Below, piece by piece: positions 29,562 to 37,680 of a stretch of DNA of 64,000 nucleotides. A program made the position numbers and the translations under genes. The stretch covers positions 3,100,001 through 3,164,000 of the forward strand of contig OY970315.1 in the NCBI GenBank assembly GCA_963716525.1, read 5' to 3'. Source of the stretch: JBBREP01 sp963716525 (GTDB taxonomy: Bacteria; Actinomycetota; Acidimicrobiia; IMCC26256; PALSA-610). Below the pieces are notes generated by a model. That model ran no database searches. It was given only the letters and a program-made list of their open reading frames with translations, and was not told the origin of the DNA. Within the stretch, counting starts at the first letter, position 1. Every line of letters begins with the position of its first letter.

Positions 29562-30073
29562 CGCTCGAACGCCTGTGGGCCGGGTGGCGCTCCCGGTATG
29601 TGAGCGAGGAGGCCGGAAAGCTCGTCACATGCTTCCTCTGCGCGCTCGATGCGCTGCCCGACGACGAGGCGGTGAGCGAGCACACGCTCGTGCTCGAACG
29701 CACCGCCACGACCGTCACCGTGATGAACCTGTATCCCTACGGCTCCGGGCACCTCCTCGTCGCGCCGCGCCGCCACGAGGGTTCCCTCACCGCTCTCAGC
29801 GATGCTGAGGCCGACGACCTCATGGCCGCGCAGCGGCGCGCGGTGCGTGCGATCACCGATGCCTACGGTTGCGACGGCATCAACCTCGGCGCCAACCTCG
29901 GGCTCGCCGCGGGAGCCGGCCTCCCCGATCACCTCCACTTCCACGCGCTGGCGCGCTGGGCCGGCGACACGAACTTCATGACCGCGGTGGCCGAGACCCG
30001 CGTGCTCCCCGAATCGCTCGAGACGGGTTGGAAGAAGCTGCACGAGGCGTGGCCGAAGGAACCGCCTCGGTAG
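29558..30073 (+). CDS. HIT domain protein
   Basis: The product is a 171-residue histidine-triad nucleotide hydrolase or transferase. C-F-L-C near residue 25 is a likely zinc site, N-L-Y-P-Y-G-S-G-H-L-L-V-A-P follows near 58, and the triad D-H-L-H-F-H-A-L-A-R-W is near 128. Actinobacterial homologues next to thrS are Ap4A phosphorylase/hydrolase-like. The ATGA overlap with thrS shows translational coupling; Ap4A is a by-product of tRNA synthetases, which could explain the pairing. The stop TAG (30071-30073) is part of the next gene's -10 element. Confidence 0.88.
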   Translation: MTLERLWAGWRSRYVSEEAGKLVTCFLCALDALPDDEAVSEHTLVLERTATTVTVMNLYPYGSGHLLVAPRRHEGSLTALSDAEADDLMAAQRRAVRAITDAYGCDGINLGANLGLAAGAGLPDHLHFHALARWAGDTNFMTAVAETRVLPESLETGWKKLHEAWPKEPPR

Positions 30074-30076
30074 CGT
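30071..30076 (+). promoter_or_regulatory. -10 element overlapping the HIT gene stop codon
   Basis: TAGCGT seven bases before the GTG at 30084. The first three bases are the stop codon of the previous gene. The same hexamer serves ruvC, ileS and the transpeptidase. Confidence 0.45.
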
Positions 30077-30083
30077 GGGTCTC

Positions 30084-30575
30084 GTGGCCCACGACAACGG
30101 CGCCGCGCCTTCGGGCGACGCGCTGCCCGACGACCTGAAGGTCGAGAGCGCGTACGTCGGGCCGTACCAGTTCCCGGATGTGCGCCGGCGCCGGATCGCC
30201 GCGACGCTCTACGCGATCGTCGCGGCGCTCGCGATCTGGGCCGGGGTGAGCGCGTCGAACTCCGGGCTCGTGGCCGGCGGTGCGCTCGTCGCGGCGGTCG
30301 CGCTCTACCACCTCGCGTGCGCGTACCCCCTCGCCGTCGACCAGACCGAGGCACTGGCCGCGGCGAGCCGCGCCGTGGGCTTCCCCGTAGGTCACGCGTC
30401 CGCACAGGTCACGTGGCGTGGGTTGCGCAGCCGCCCGATGTGGCGCGTGCTCGTGTACAGCGCCGACGACCCTCCGAGCCTGCGCGGCATCGTCGAGCTC
30501 GACGCGGTTGACGGCGGCCTGCTCTACGAGAGCTCCGAGCCGAACCCCGAAGACTGGTCGCAGTTCGGTCTGTGA
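30084..30575 (+). CDS. Conserved membrane protein of unknown function
   Basis: I do not recognise a family for this 163-residue protein. After a polar N-terminus with E-S-A-Y-V-G-P-Y-Q-F-P there are two hydrophobic segments (about 43-60 and 66-84), then a soluble domain with V-T-W-R-G-L-R-S-R-P-M-W-R-V-L-V-Y-S-A and a C-terminal S-E-P-N-P-E-D-W-S-Q-F-G-L. Start: GTG 30084, leaderless; GTG 30075 lies inside the -10 and is less likely. It lies between the HIT gene and mscL (convergent), inside an otherwise conserved thrS-pgsA neighbourhood. Confidence 0.7.
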   Translation: MAHDNGAAPSGDALPDDLKVESAYVGPYQFPDVRRRRIAATLYAIVAALAIWAGVSASNSGLVAGGALVAAVALYHLACAYPLAVDQTEALAAASRAVGFPVGHASAQVTWRGLRSRPMWRVLVYSADDPPSLRGIVELDAVDGGLLYESSEPNPEDWSQFGL

Positions 30576-30577
30576 GC

Positions 30578-30964
30578 TCAGCCGGAGCGCGCGTCGAGCG
30601 CGTCAGCGATGCGGCGCAGCAGCACGATCTCCTCGGTCGGTGCTGCCGGCTCCTCACCCGATGCCTTCCGCCGCTCACGGTAACTGTCGTAGGCCTTCAC
30701 GATGCCGAACAGCACGACGCCGATGATCACCAGGTTGAGGACGTCGGTGAGGAACTGCCCGTACGCGATCACGCCCTTGCCGATCTTGAACGTGTTCGTG
30801 AACTGCGGTTTGCCGACGATGGCGCCGATGATCGGCTGCACCACGTTCGCCACGAAGGAATCCACAACCGCCTTGGTGGCGACGCCCAGGATGAAGGCGA
30901 CGGCGAGCATCAAGACATTGCCGGTCATGATGAACGCAAGGAACTCTTGCCAAAGCTTCTTCAT
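30578..30964 (-). CDS. mscL: Large-conductance mechanosensitive channel
   Basis: This 128-residue protein has two membrane helices (about 14-45 and 72-92). The N-terminal F-L-A-F-I-M-T-G-N-V-L-M-L-A-V-A-F-I-L-G-V segment is the pore-lining helix of MscL, and a cytoplasmic helix (EEIVLLRRIADAL) ends the chain. MscL releases solutes on hypo-osmotic shock as a pentamer. Start: ATG 30964, M-K-K. The stop lies three bases from the convergent unknown membrane protein gene. Confidence 0.92.
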   Translation of the reverse strand: MKKLWQEFLAFIMTGNVLMLAVAFILGVATKAVVDSFVANVVQPIIGAIVGKPQFTNTFKIGKGVIAYGQFLTDVLNLVIIGVVLFGIVKAYDSYRERRKASGEEPAAPTEEIVLLRRIADALDARSG

Positions 30965-31052
30965 GACGGCCCCTCAATGCGTGCTGGCGCTGCCGGGGCA
31001 GCGACGTTCATCCGGTGGCGCGCAGTCTTGCGAGCTTGGAGCGCCGTGTCCA

Positions 31053-31094
31053 ACGCGCCGTGCCCGACGCGCCGTGCCCGACGCGCCGTGCCCG
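31053..31094. repeat. Three 14-bp tandem repeats between mscL and EF-G2
   Basis: ACGCGCCGTGCCCG is repeated exactly at 31053, 31067 and 31081, followed by a partial copy. It lies just after the EF-G2 stop (minus strand) and before mscL. Confidence 0.85.
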
Positions 31095-31122
31095 ACGCGC
31101 CGCGTCACGCGCGCCGGGCCGG

Positions 31123-33147
31123 TCAGTGCGAGTTGCTCTCGGCCGCCGTGGCCTGGATCTTGTCGGCGAGATGCGCGGGCACGGCCTCGTAGTGCGAGTG
31201 GCTGATCGTGTAGCGGCCGCGGCCACCGGTCATGGAGCGCAGGTCGATCGAGTAGCGCATCACCTCGCTCGTGGGCACGTGCGCGACCACCTCGGCCTCG
31301 CCGCCCCCGATGGCCGCGGTGCCCTGGATGCGGCCGCGGCGCGAGTTCATGTCGCCCATCACGTCGCCCTGGCTCGCCTCGGGCACCGTGGCGACGAGCT
31401 CGCTCACGGGTTCGAGGAGCACGGGGCCGGCCTTGGCCATGGCCTCCTTCAAGCCGTGTGACGCCGCGGTCTTGAACGCCATCTCGGAGCTGTCGACGGG
31501 GTGGTGCTTGCCGTCGAACACGGTGACCTTCACGTCGACGATCGGGTAGCCGAACACGCCGCCCTGCTCGGTGGTCTCCATCACGCCCTTCTGCACCGCG
31601 GGGATGAACTGGCGCGGGATCACGCCGCCCACGATCGCCTCCGCGAACTCGACGCCGGTGCCGCGGTCGAGTGGCTCGACGCGCAGCCACGCGACGGCGT
31701 ACTGGCCGTGGCCGCCCGACTGCTTCTTCACGCGGCCCTCGGCCTCGGCCGTGCCGGTGATCGTCTCGCGGTAGGGCACGCGCACGTCGTCGGTGTCGAC
31801 GGGCACACCAAACTTCGCCGCGAGCTTCGACAGCGTGATGTTGATGTGCGTCTCGCCGGTGCCCCACAGCAACGTCTGGTGTGTCTCGGGATTGCGCTCG
31901 ATGCGCAGCACCGGGTCCTCCTCCTGGAGCCGGTGCAGCGCGTTCGCCAGCTTGTCCTCGTCGTTCTTCGAGTGCGCGTGGATCGCGACGGCGAGCAGCG
32001 GCTCGGGCAGGGTCAGGCGGGCCACGTCGACCGGCGTGCCCCCCGCCGAGAGTACGTCGCCGGTGGTCACCTCGGTGAGCTTGGCGACCGCCGCGATGTC
32101 GCCCGTGGCCACCTCGGCGAGCGGCTCCTGCTCCTTGCCGTGCAGCGAGAAGATCTGGTGCAGCCGCAGGTCGCCCTGGGTGCGCAGGTTCACGAGATGC
32201 TCGTCGGCCTTGATCGTGCCGCGCAGCACCTTGAACAGGTTGATGTGGCCCACGTACGGGTCGACGATCGTCTTGAACACCAGGACGGCGGTGGGCCCCT
32301 CGGTCACGTGCGGTTCGGGTCCCTCGGCCACGATGAACTCCGCGAGCCGATCAATGCCGACGAGCTTCGTCGCCGAGCCGCAGAGCACCGGGAACACGAT
32401 GCCTTCGTCGATGCCCTTCGCGAGCGCGTGCTGCAGCTCCTTGGTGTCGATTGCCTCGTCGCCGAGGTATCGCTCCATGAGCTCGTCGTCGGCGACGACG
32501 ATGCCTTCCACGAGCGAGTCGTGCACCGAGTGCTCCTCGGACTCCATATCGGAAGGGATCGCGCCGGTGGCACCCTTCCCGTTGCCGTCGGTGTAGGTGA
32601 CGGCGGTGTCGTTCAGCAGCTCGACCACACCCGAGAGTGCGGCCTCTTCGCCGATGGGCAGCTGCAGCGGGGCGATGCCGGCGCCGAAGCGATCCTTCAG
32701 GTCGGCGATCGTGCGCTCGAACGAGGCGCGCTCGCGGTCGAGCTTGTTCACGAACACAGCCCGCGGGATCCCGCGTTGTTCGGCAATGCGCCAGGCCACC
32801 TCGGTCTGCACTTCGACGCCCTCGACCGCGGACACGACGAACACCGCGAGATCGGCCACCTGCAGCGCGGCGGCGACGTCCCCGACGAAATCGGCGTAGC
32901 CGGGCGCGTCGAGCAGGTTCACCTTGTGGCCGTCGTGCTCGAACGGCACGAGCGAGAGCGACAGCGACATGCCGCGCTTGTGCTCCTCGGGGTCGTGGTC
33001 ACTGACGGTCGTGCCGTCCTCGACGCGGCCCATGCGCGTGGTGGCGCCCGAACAGTGCAGCAGCGCCTCGGCCAGCGTCGTCTTCCCGGCCCCACCATGT
33101 CCGACCAGCGCGACGTTGCGGATCTTCGACGTCGGGAACGACTTCAC
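31123..33147 (-). CDS. Elongation factor G-like protein EF-G2
   Basis: The 674-residue translational GTPase has the EF-G domain order. P-loop: G-H-G-G-A-G-K-T-T-L near residue 15. G3: L-L-D-A-P-G-Y-A-D-F near 80, where the catalytic His of canonical D-T-P-G-H is replaced by Tyr. G4: N-K-L-D near 135. Domains IV and V include K-K-Q-S-G-G-H-G-Q-Y-A-V and G-D-V-M-G-D-M-N-S-R-R-G-R-I-Q-G. Thermus EF-G-2 and FusA2-like proteins share the D-A-P-G-Y motif. The role is unclear; main translocation probably relies on another EF-G. Start: GTG 33147, K-S-F-P-T-S-K-I-R-N; a much longer upstream frame is antisense to pgsA and not credible. Confidence 0.9.
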   Translation of the reverse strand: MKSFPTSKIRNVALVGHGGAGKTTLAEALLHCSGATTRMGRVEDGTTVSDHDPEEHKRGMSLSLSLVPFEHDGHKVNLLDAPGYADFVGDVAAALQVADLAVFVVSAVEGVEVQTEVAWRIAEQRGIPRAVFVNKLDRERASFERTIADLKDRFGAGIAPLQLPIGEEAALSGVVELLNDTAVTYTDGNGKGATGAIPSDMESEEHSVHDSLVEGIVVADDELMERYLGDEAIDTKELQHALAKGIDEGIVFPVLCGSATKLVGIDRLAEFIVAEGPEPHVTEGPTAVLVFKTIVDPYVGHINLFKVLRGTIKADEHLVNLRTQGDLRLHQIFSLHGKEQEPLAEVATGDIAAVAKLTEVTTGDVLSAGGTPVDVARLTLPEPLLAVAIHAHSKNDEDKLANALHRLQEEDPVLRIERNPETHQTLLWGTGETHINITLSKLAAKFGVPVDTDDVRVPYRETITGTAEAEGRVKKQSGGHGQYAVAWLRVEPLDRGTGVEFAEAIVGGVIPRQFIPAVQKGVMETTEQGGVFGYPIVDVKVTVFDGKHHPVDSSEMAFKTAASHGLKEAMAKAGPVLLEPVSELVATVPEASQGDVMGDMNSRRGRIQGTAAIGGGEAEVVAHVPTSEVMRYSIDLRSMTGGRGRYTISHSHYEAVPAHLADKIQATAAESNSH

Positions 33148-33239
33148 GGGCGACCCCCGGGGTATGTCTCTGGGTGACGATCGAGTGGTGCACGTGAGTG
33201 TACGAACCGGGCGCGCAGAGGCGCACGGGCGGCCGGTGC

Positions 33240-33245
33240 TACGGT
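33240..33245 (+). promoter_or_regulatory. -10 element upstream of pgsA
   Basis: TACGGT about 65 bases before the ATG at 33310, in the divergent region with EF-G2. A GAGGAGG ribosome binding site stands before the start. Confidence 0.35.
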
Positions 33246-33309
33246 GCTCGCGAACGCGAGCGCGGCAGAGGGACGTGTTGCACGGCCCGAGGACGGCCCG
33301 AGGAGGACG

Positions 33310-34041
33310 ATGCTCGACCGACGGATGCGAACCGGCGTCGAGCGTGGTCTCGCCCCGCTCGGGCGCGCGATGGGTCGCATCGGCGTCACTCCTGACGCCC
33401 TCACGGTGGTCGGCTTGGTGTTCGCTGCGGGCACGGCGGTCGCGGTCGCCACCGGACACGTGGTGTGGGGTTGTGCCGGCATCATCCTGTCGGGCCTCGG
33501 CGACCTGCTCGACGGCAACCTCGCCCGCACCTACGGCCGCAACGGGGCGCGCGGGGCCTTCTTCGACTCGGTCACCGACCGGGTGTCGGACGCACTCGTG
33601 CTCGGCGGCATCGCCTGGTACGTCGGCGGGCGTCACCCCCACCTCGCCGTCCTCGCGCTCGCCGTCGCGGCCCTGTCGATGCTCATCTCCTACGAGCGGG
33701 CCAAGGCCGAGGGCCTCGGGTTCCAGGCCAAGGGCGGTCTGATGGAACGAGCCGAGCGCTACGTGCTGCTCGGGGTGGGCATGGCCTTCGACATCCTCGT
33801 CCCGATCCTGTGGATCATGCTCGTGCTCACTGCCTTCACCGCGGCGCAGCGCTTCGTGCGCGTGTGGCGCCAGGCCGAGCGCCCGCCGCCGCTGCCGCGC
33901 GTGCGCCGCGACCGCCGCACTCGTGCCACCGTCGCCGCCGGCCCGGCCACGCCGCGGCTGCGCACGTGGTTCGAGGCGCGGGCCACCAGGGTCGACAGCG
34001 CGCGACGGGTGCATCCGGCGCGCCGCCGCACCCGCCCCTGA
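33310..34041 (+). CDS. pgsA: CDP-alcohol phosphatidyltransferase (phosphatidylinositol phosphate synthase type)
   Basis: The 243-residue membrane enzyme carries the complete signature D-x2-D-G-x2-A-R-x8-G-x3-D-x3-D (G-D-L-L-D-G-N-L-A-R ... R-G-A-F-F-D-S-V-T-D) near residue 70, and about five membrane segments. Its place directly before the PIM acyltransferase and pimA matches the mycobacterial PgsA1, which makes phosphatidylinositol phosphate from CDP-diacylglycerol and inositol 3-phosphate. The C-terminus is a very basic cytoplasmic tail (R-R-D-R-R-T-R, R-R-R-T-R-P). Start: ATG 33310 with GAGGAGG. Confidence 0.88.
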   Translation: MLDRRMRTGVERGLAPLGRAMGRIGVTPDALTVVGLVFAAGTAVAVATGHVVWGCAGIILSGLGDLLDGNLARTYGRNGARGAFFDSVTDRVSDALVLGGIAWYVGGRHPHLAVLALAVAALSMLISYERAKAEGLGFQAKGGLMERAERYVLLGVGMAFDILVPILWIMLVLTAFTAAQRFVRVWRQAERPPPLPRVRRDRRTRATVAAGPATPRLRTWFEARATRVDSARRVHPARRRTRP

Positions 34042-34067
34042 TCGCGGGCACCCGAGGCGGCGGACGC

Positions 34068-34985
34068 GTGCCCGACGGCCCCGACAACCCGAAAGCTCGT
34101 GCGGTCTACCTCGCGTACCGCGCGGGTGCGGTCGCGGCGCAGTCGCTGCCTGCTCCCGTCGGTGAGGTCGCGGCCCGTGGTATCGGCCGCGCGCTGAGCC
34201 TCGCGATGCCCGGGCGCCGCCGCATGTCGGCCCGCCACCTCCAGCGCGCGAGTGGCGGCACGCTCGGCGGGGTCGCGCTCGAGCGCGCGGTCAACGGTGC
34301 GTTCGAGTCGTACGCGCGCTACTGGCTCGAGATGTTCCGCCTGCCCACCGAGGGCCGCGCCGCGATCGCGGAGCACATCGACGTCGACGGCTACGAGCAC
34401 GTGGAGGCCGCGCTCGGCAAGGGCCGCGGCTGCATCCTCGGCCTGCCGCACCTCGGGGGCTGGGAGTTCGCGGGCGCATGGGCGCACGCCGTGCATCGCC
34501 AGCGCCTGCTCGTCGTGGTGGAGCCGGTGGAACCACCCGAGCTGTTCGAGTGGTTCGTAGAGGTCCGGCGCGCGATGGGCATGGAGGTGGTGCCCGCCGG
34601 CGGCGGCGCGGCGGCCCGCGCGATCGGCGCGCTGGGCGAGAATCGCATCGTGTGCCTCGTGTCCGACCGTGATCTGAACGGTGACGGCGTCGACGTCGAG
34701 TTCTTCGGCGAGCGCACGACGCTGCCGGCCGGGCCGGCCCTGCTCGCGCTGCGGGCCCAGGCGCCGATCCTGCCCGTCGCGGTCTACTTCCGCGGGCGCG
34801 GCGGTCATCTGGGTGTGGTGCGCCCGGCGCTCGACACCGCGCGCCGGGGCAAGCTGCGTGACGACGTCGCCCGCATCACCCAGGACCTGGCCCACGAGTT
34901 CGAGGCGCTCATCGCCGCGGCACCCGAGCAATGGCATCTGATGCAGCCGAACTGGCCCAGCGACCGTCGCGGTGCTCGCGCATGA
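34068..34985 (+). CDS. Phosphatidylinositol mannoside acyltransferase
   Basis: The product is a 305-residue LpxL/HtrB-like acyltransferase. The catalytic HX4E motif is in L-P-H-L-G-G-W-E-F-A near residue 127; S-D-R-D-L-N-G-D-G-V near 200 and the L-P-A-G-P-A-L-L-A motif match the family. The mycobacterial homologue in the same position acylates mannose of PIM. The N-terminus (AYRAGAVAAQSLP) may lie on the membrane. Start: GTG 34068. The stop codon overlaps the pimA ATG, which shows coupling in one lipid operon. Confidence 0.87.
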   Translation: MPDGPDNPKARAVYLAYRAGAVAAQSLPAPVGEVAARGIGRALSLAMPGRRRMSARHLQRASGGTLGGVALERAVNGAFESYARYWLEMFRLPTEGRAAIAEHIDVDGYEHVEAALGKGRGCILGLPHLGGWEFAGAWAHAVHRQRLLVVVEPVEPPELFEWFVEVRRAMGMEVVPAGGGAAARAIGALGENRIVCLVSDRDLNGDGVDVEFFGERTTLPAGPALLALRAQAPILPVAVYFRGRGGHLGVVRPALDTARRGKLRDDVARITQDLAHEFEALIAAAPEQWHLMQPNWPSDRRGARA

Positions 34986-36061
34986 AGATTCTCATGGTGT
35001 GCCCGTACTCGCTGAGCCGGCCGGGCGGGGTGCAGGGCCAGGCGCTCGGTCTCACACGGGAGCTGCGGAAGCTCGACATCGACACGCGCGTGCTCGGGCC
35101 GTGCGATGGGCCGCCGCCGCAGGCCGGTGCCATCACCGTCGGCGAGAGCGTGCTGTGGGAGAACAACGGATCCGTCGCGCCGATCGCGACGAGTTCACAG
35201 GTGGCGCGGCGCACGATCGACGCGCTCGCCATGTTCGAGCCGGACGTCGTGCACCTGCACGAGCCGATGGTGCCGGGCCCCACCCTCTCGCTGCTCATCG
35301 GCTACCACGGACCGATGGTGTCCACGCACCACATCTCGGGCTATGTGGGGCGCGAATGGGCGATGCCCGCCGTACGGCTCAACATGGAACGCGTCGGCGT
35401 GCGCGTCGCGGTGTCGCACTCGGCACGCGTCACCGCGGAGGAGTCGCTCGGCGGTGAGTACACCGTGCTGTGGAATGGCGTCGAGGTCGACCACTTCACC
35501 GCGGCCGAGGCGTATCCCACCGACCGGCCCGCGGTCTTCTTCTGCAACCGCCACGAGCAGCGCAAGGGGCTGTCGGTGCTGCTGGACGCGTGGGCCGGCA
35601 TTGACCGCGACGCGGTGCTGTGGGTCGCGAGCTCCGGCCCGCAAACCGAGGAGCTACGCGCCCGCGACGTTCCGGGAGTGGAGTGGCTCGGCGTGGTGTC
35701 CGACCGCGAGCGCAATGCCCGCATCGCCGCGGCGTCGGTGTTCTGCGCGCCGTCGACGAGCGGCGAGTCGTTCGGCGTGGTCCTGCTCGAGGCGATGGCG
35801 GGTGGCGCGGCCGTCGTGGCGAGCGACATCGACGGCTACAAGAACGTGGCGCGTGGCGGCACCGACGCGTTGCTCGTGCGGCCCGACGACCCGCTCTCGC
35901 TGCGGGAGTCGCTGCAGCGCGTGCTCGACGACGCCGATCTGCGCGCGCGCCTCGTGACCGCCGGTCGCGATCGCGCGTCCGAGCTGTCGATGGCCCGGCT
36001 GGCGCAGCGCTACGCCGAGCTCTATGCGCACGTGCTCGGGATCCGGCGGACCGGAACGTGA
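34982..36061 (+). CDS. pimA: Phosphatidylinositol alpha-mannosyltransferase
   Basis: This 359-residue GT4 glycosyltransferase begins M-K-I-L-M-V-C-P-Y-S-L-S-R-P-G-G-V-Q-G-Q, the GT-B acceptor-loop pattern of PimA. H-L-H-E-P-M-V-P near residue 80 and H-H-I-S-G follow. The donor site has F-C-N-R-H-E-Q-R-K-G, then G-E-S-F-G-V-V-L-L-E-A-M-A-G-G (E-x7-E) near 266. PimA transfers the first mannose from GDP-mannose to phosphatidylinositol at the inner membrane face. Start: ATG 34982 in an ATGA overlap. The next gene starts in its stop (GTGA). Confidence 0.9.
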   Translation: MKILMVCPYSLSRPGGVQGQALGLTRELRKLDIDTRVLGPCDGPPPQAGAITVGESVLWENNGSVAPIATSSQVARRTIDALAMFEPDVVHLHEPMVPGPTLSLLIGYHGPMVSTHHISGYVGREWAMPAVRLNMERVGVRVAVSHSARVTAEESLGGEYTVLWNGVEVDHFTAAEAYPTDRPAVFFCNRHEQRKGLSVLLDAWAGIDRDAVLWVASSGPQTEELRARDVPGVEWLGVVSDRERNARIAAASVFCAPSTSGESFGVVLLEAMAGGAAVVASDIDGYKNVARGGTDALLVRPDDPLSLRESLQRVLDDADLRARLVTAGRDRASELSMARLAQRYAELYAHVLGIRRTGT

Positions 36062-37023
36062 CGACGGACCCCCACGACTCCGGCGCGCTGCTCGACGCCG
36101 CGGTGGCGCTCGCGCACGAGGTGCGCGTGGCGGTGCAGCCGGGGCTCGGGCAGCACGCGTCGCGCCGCGCCGGCGGTGTGGCGCCCGGCGGCGACGTGAC
36201 CATGGCCATCGACGAGATCGCCGAGGACGTGGTGGCGCGCCGGCTGGCTGCGATCGGCGACGTTTCGTACTACAGCGAGGACCGCGGCATCGTGCGCTAC
36301 GGCACGCCGCGCGGCGTGCTCGTGATCGACCCCATCGACGGCACCCGACCGGCCGCGGCGGGCTTCGAGGCCTGCGTGGTATCGATCGCAGTGGTGCCCG
36401 ACGAGGAGGCCGGCTTCGCCGACATCGCCGCGGGCGTGGTGGTCGAGCTCACGACCGGGCGGACGATCACCGCCCGGCGCGGCCGCGGCGCCGCGATCGA
36501 CGGCCGCCCGTGCGATCGGCCCGGCGGCCACGACGACCTCCACGCCCTGTTCTGGGGCGCGAGCCAGCGGGCCCGGCCGTCGGTGCCGGTGGCGGTGGTG
36601 CTCGAACGACTCGTCGACGGCAGCGCCATGCACGGCGGCTACTTCGACCTCGGCTCGGCCGCCTACACGATGACCCGGATCGTCACCGGCCAGCTCGACG
36701 CGTATGTCGACCCGGGCGCCCGCATGCTCGACGAGATTCCGGCGCTCGAGCCGCGCTTTCGGTCGATCGCAGGCGGCGCGGTGGCGACGAACTTCCCGTA
36801 CGACGTGGCCGCCGCGTACCTGATCGTGCACGAAGCCGGCGGTGTGGTGACCGCCGCGGACGGCTCGCCACTCGACCGGTTGCCCGTCGTGGGCTCGGGG
36901 CCCGGCTTCCACGTGTCGGTCGTCGCCGCGGCGAACGCGCCGCTCCACGCGCGCATCATCGCTGAGATCGACGACGGAATGTCACGTCTGGAGCGGTGGT
37001 TCCAAGGGCCAGGAGCGCCCTAG
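36058..37023 (+). CDS. Inositol monophosphatase family protein
   Basis: The product is a 321-residue FIG/IMPase-fold phosphatase. Y-Y-S-E-D-R-G near residue 70 and D-P-I-D-G-T-R near 93 match the metal-binding E-E/D and D-P-I/L-D-G-T motifs; F-P-Y-D-V-A-A-A-Y-L-I-V-H-E-A-G-G near 250 replaces the usual W-D-x-A-A. The missing Trp and the Pro-Ala-rich D-G-T-R-P-A-A-A context suggest a divergent member. Overlap with pimA (GTGA) puts it in the lipid operon; supply of free inositol or phosphate removal from a lipid precursor is an inference. Confidence 0.78.
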   Translation: MTTDPHDSGALLDAAVALAHEVRVAVQPGLGQHASRRAGGVAPGGDVTMAIDEIAEDVVARRLAAIGDVSYYSEDRGIVRYGTPRGVLVIDPIDGTRPAAAGFEACVVSIAVVPDEEAGFADIAAGVVVELTTGRTITARRGRGAAIDGRPCDRPGGHDDLHALFWGASQRARPSVPVAVVLERLVDGSAMHGGYFDLGSAAYTMTRIVTGQLDAYVDPGARMLDEIPALEPRFRSIAGGAVATNFPYDVAAAYLIVHEAGGVVTAADGSPLDRLPVVGSGPGFHVSVVAAANAPLHARIIAEIDDGMSRLERWFQGPGAP

Positions 37024-37030
37024 GCGCAGG

Positions 37031-37054
37031 CCGGCCCATCCGGGCCGGTACTGT
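37031..37054 (+). promoter_or_regulatory. Hairpin and -10 element upstream of lemA
   Basis: CCGGCCC (37031-37037), loop ATCC, GGGCCGG (37042-37048) forms a perfect stem just after the phosphatase gene. TACTGT (37049-37054) follows at once and could be the lemA -10, about 65 bases before the ATG. The hairpin may be a terminator or an operator. Confidence 0.4.
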
Positions 37055-37119
37055 CGGGTCCGCCGGCTCCCGGCCCCTGCGGGTGCGCCCCGTCGAGCAG
37101 GTTCCTGAACGGAGACTCC

Positions 37120-37677
37120 ATGGTCTGGATCATCATCGCGATCGTCGTGCTGATCGTGATCGTCGTGCTGCTCGGCATCGCCACGTACAACAGCCTCGTG
37201 CGGGCGCGCACACGCGTCGACGACTCGTGGTCGCAGATCGACGTGCAGCTGAAGCGGCGGCACGACCTCATCCCGAACCTCATCGAGACGGTGAAGGGCT
37301 ACGCGTCACACGAGCGCGAAACCCTCGAGAGCGTCGTGCAGGCGCGCAACCAGGCGGTGAGCGCCAACACACCTGCCGCCCAGGGCCAGGCCGAGAACGT
37401 GCTCACGCAGACGCTCGGCAAGCTCTTCGCCCTCGCCGAGCAGTATCCGAACCTCAAGGCGAACCAGAACTTCCTCGCCTTGCAGGAGGAGCTGACGGCC
37501 ACCGAGGACAAGGTCGCCTACGCGCGGCAGTTCTACAACGACTCGGTGCAGAGCTACAACACCCGAATCGCGACCATCCCGGCCAAGTTCTTCGCCGGCG
37601 CGATGGGTTACCAGGCTCGGCAGTACTTCCAGACCGACACGCCCGAGGACCGGGAAGTTCCGAGAGTTCAGTTCTAG
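37120..37677 (+). CDS. LemA family protein
   Basis: This 185-residue protein has one N-terminal membrane helix (residues 2-22) and a helical domain. V-D-D-S-W-S-Q-I-D-V-Q-L-K-R-R-H-D-L-I-P-N-L is the LemA signature; L-T-A-T-E-D-K-V-A-Y-A-R-Q-F-Y-N-D and a C-terminal F-F-A-G-A-M-G-Y also fit. The function is unknown, but lemA next to an HtpX-type protease is a recurrent pair in bacteria, as here. Start: ATG 37120 with GGAG upstream. Confidence 0.9.
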   Translation: MVWIIIAIVVLIVIVVLLGIATYNSLVRARTRVDDSWSQIDVQLKRRHDLIPNLIETVKGYASHERETLESVVQARNQAVSANTPAAQGQAENVLTQTLGKLFALAEQYPNLKANQNFLALQEELTATEDKVAYARQFYNDSVQSYNTRIATIPAKFFAGAMGYQARQYFQTDTPEDREVPRVQF

Positions 37678-37680
37678 CGC

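Noticed and set aside
33148..34014. N-terminal extension of EF-G2 by about 290 residues
   Set aside because: The extension is antisense to pgsA and has no EF-G likeness; the domain starts right after the GTG at 33147.
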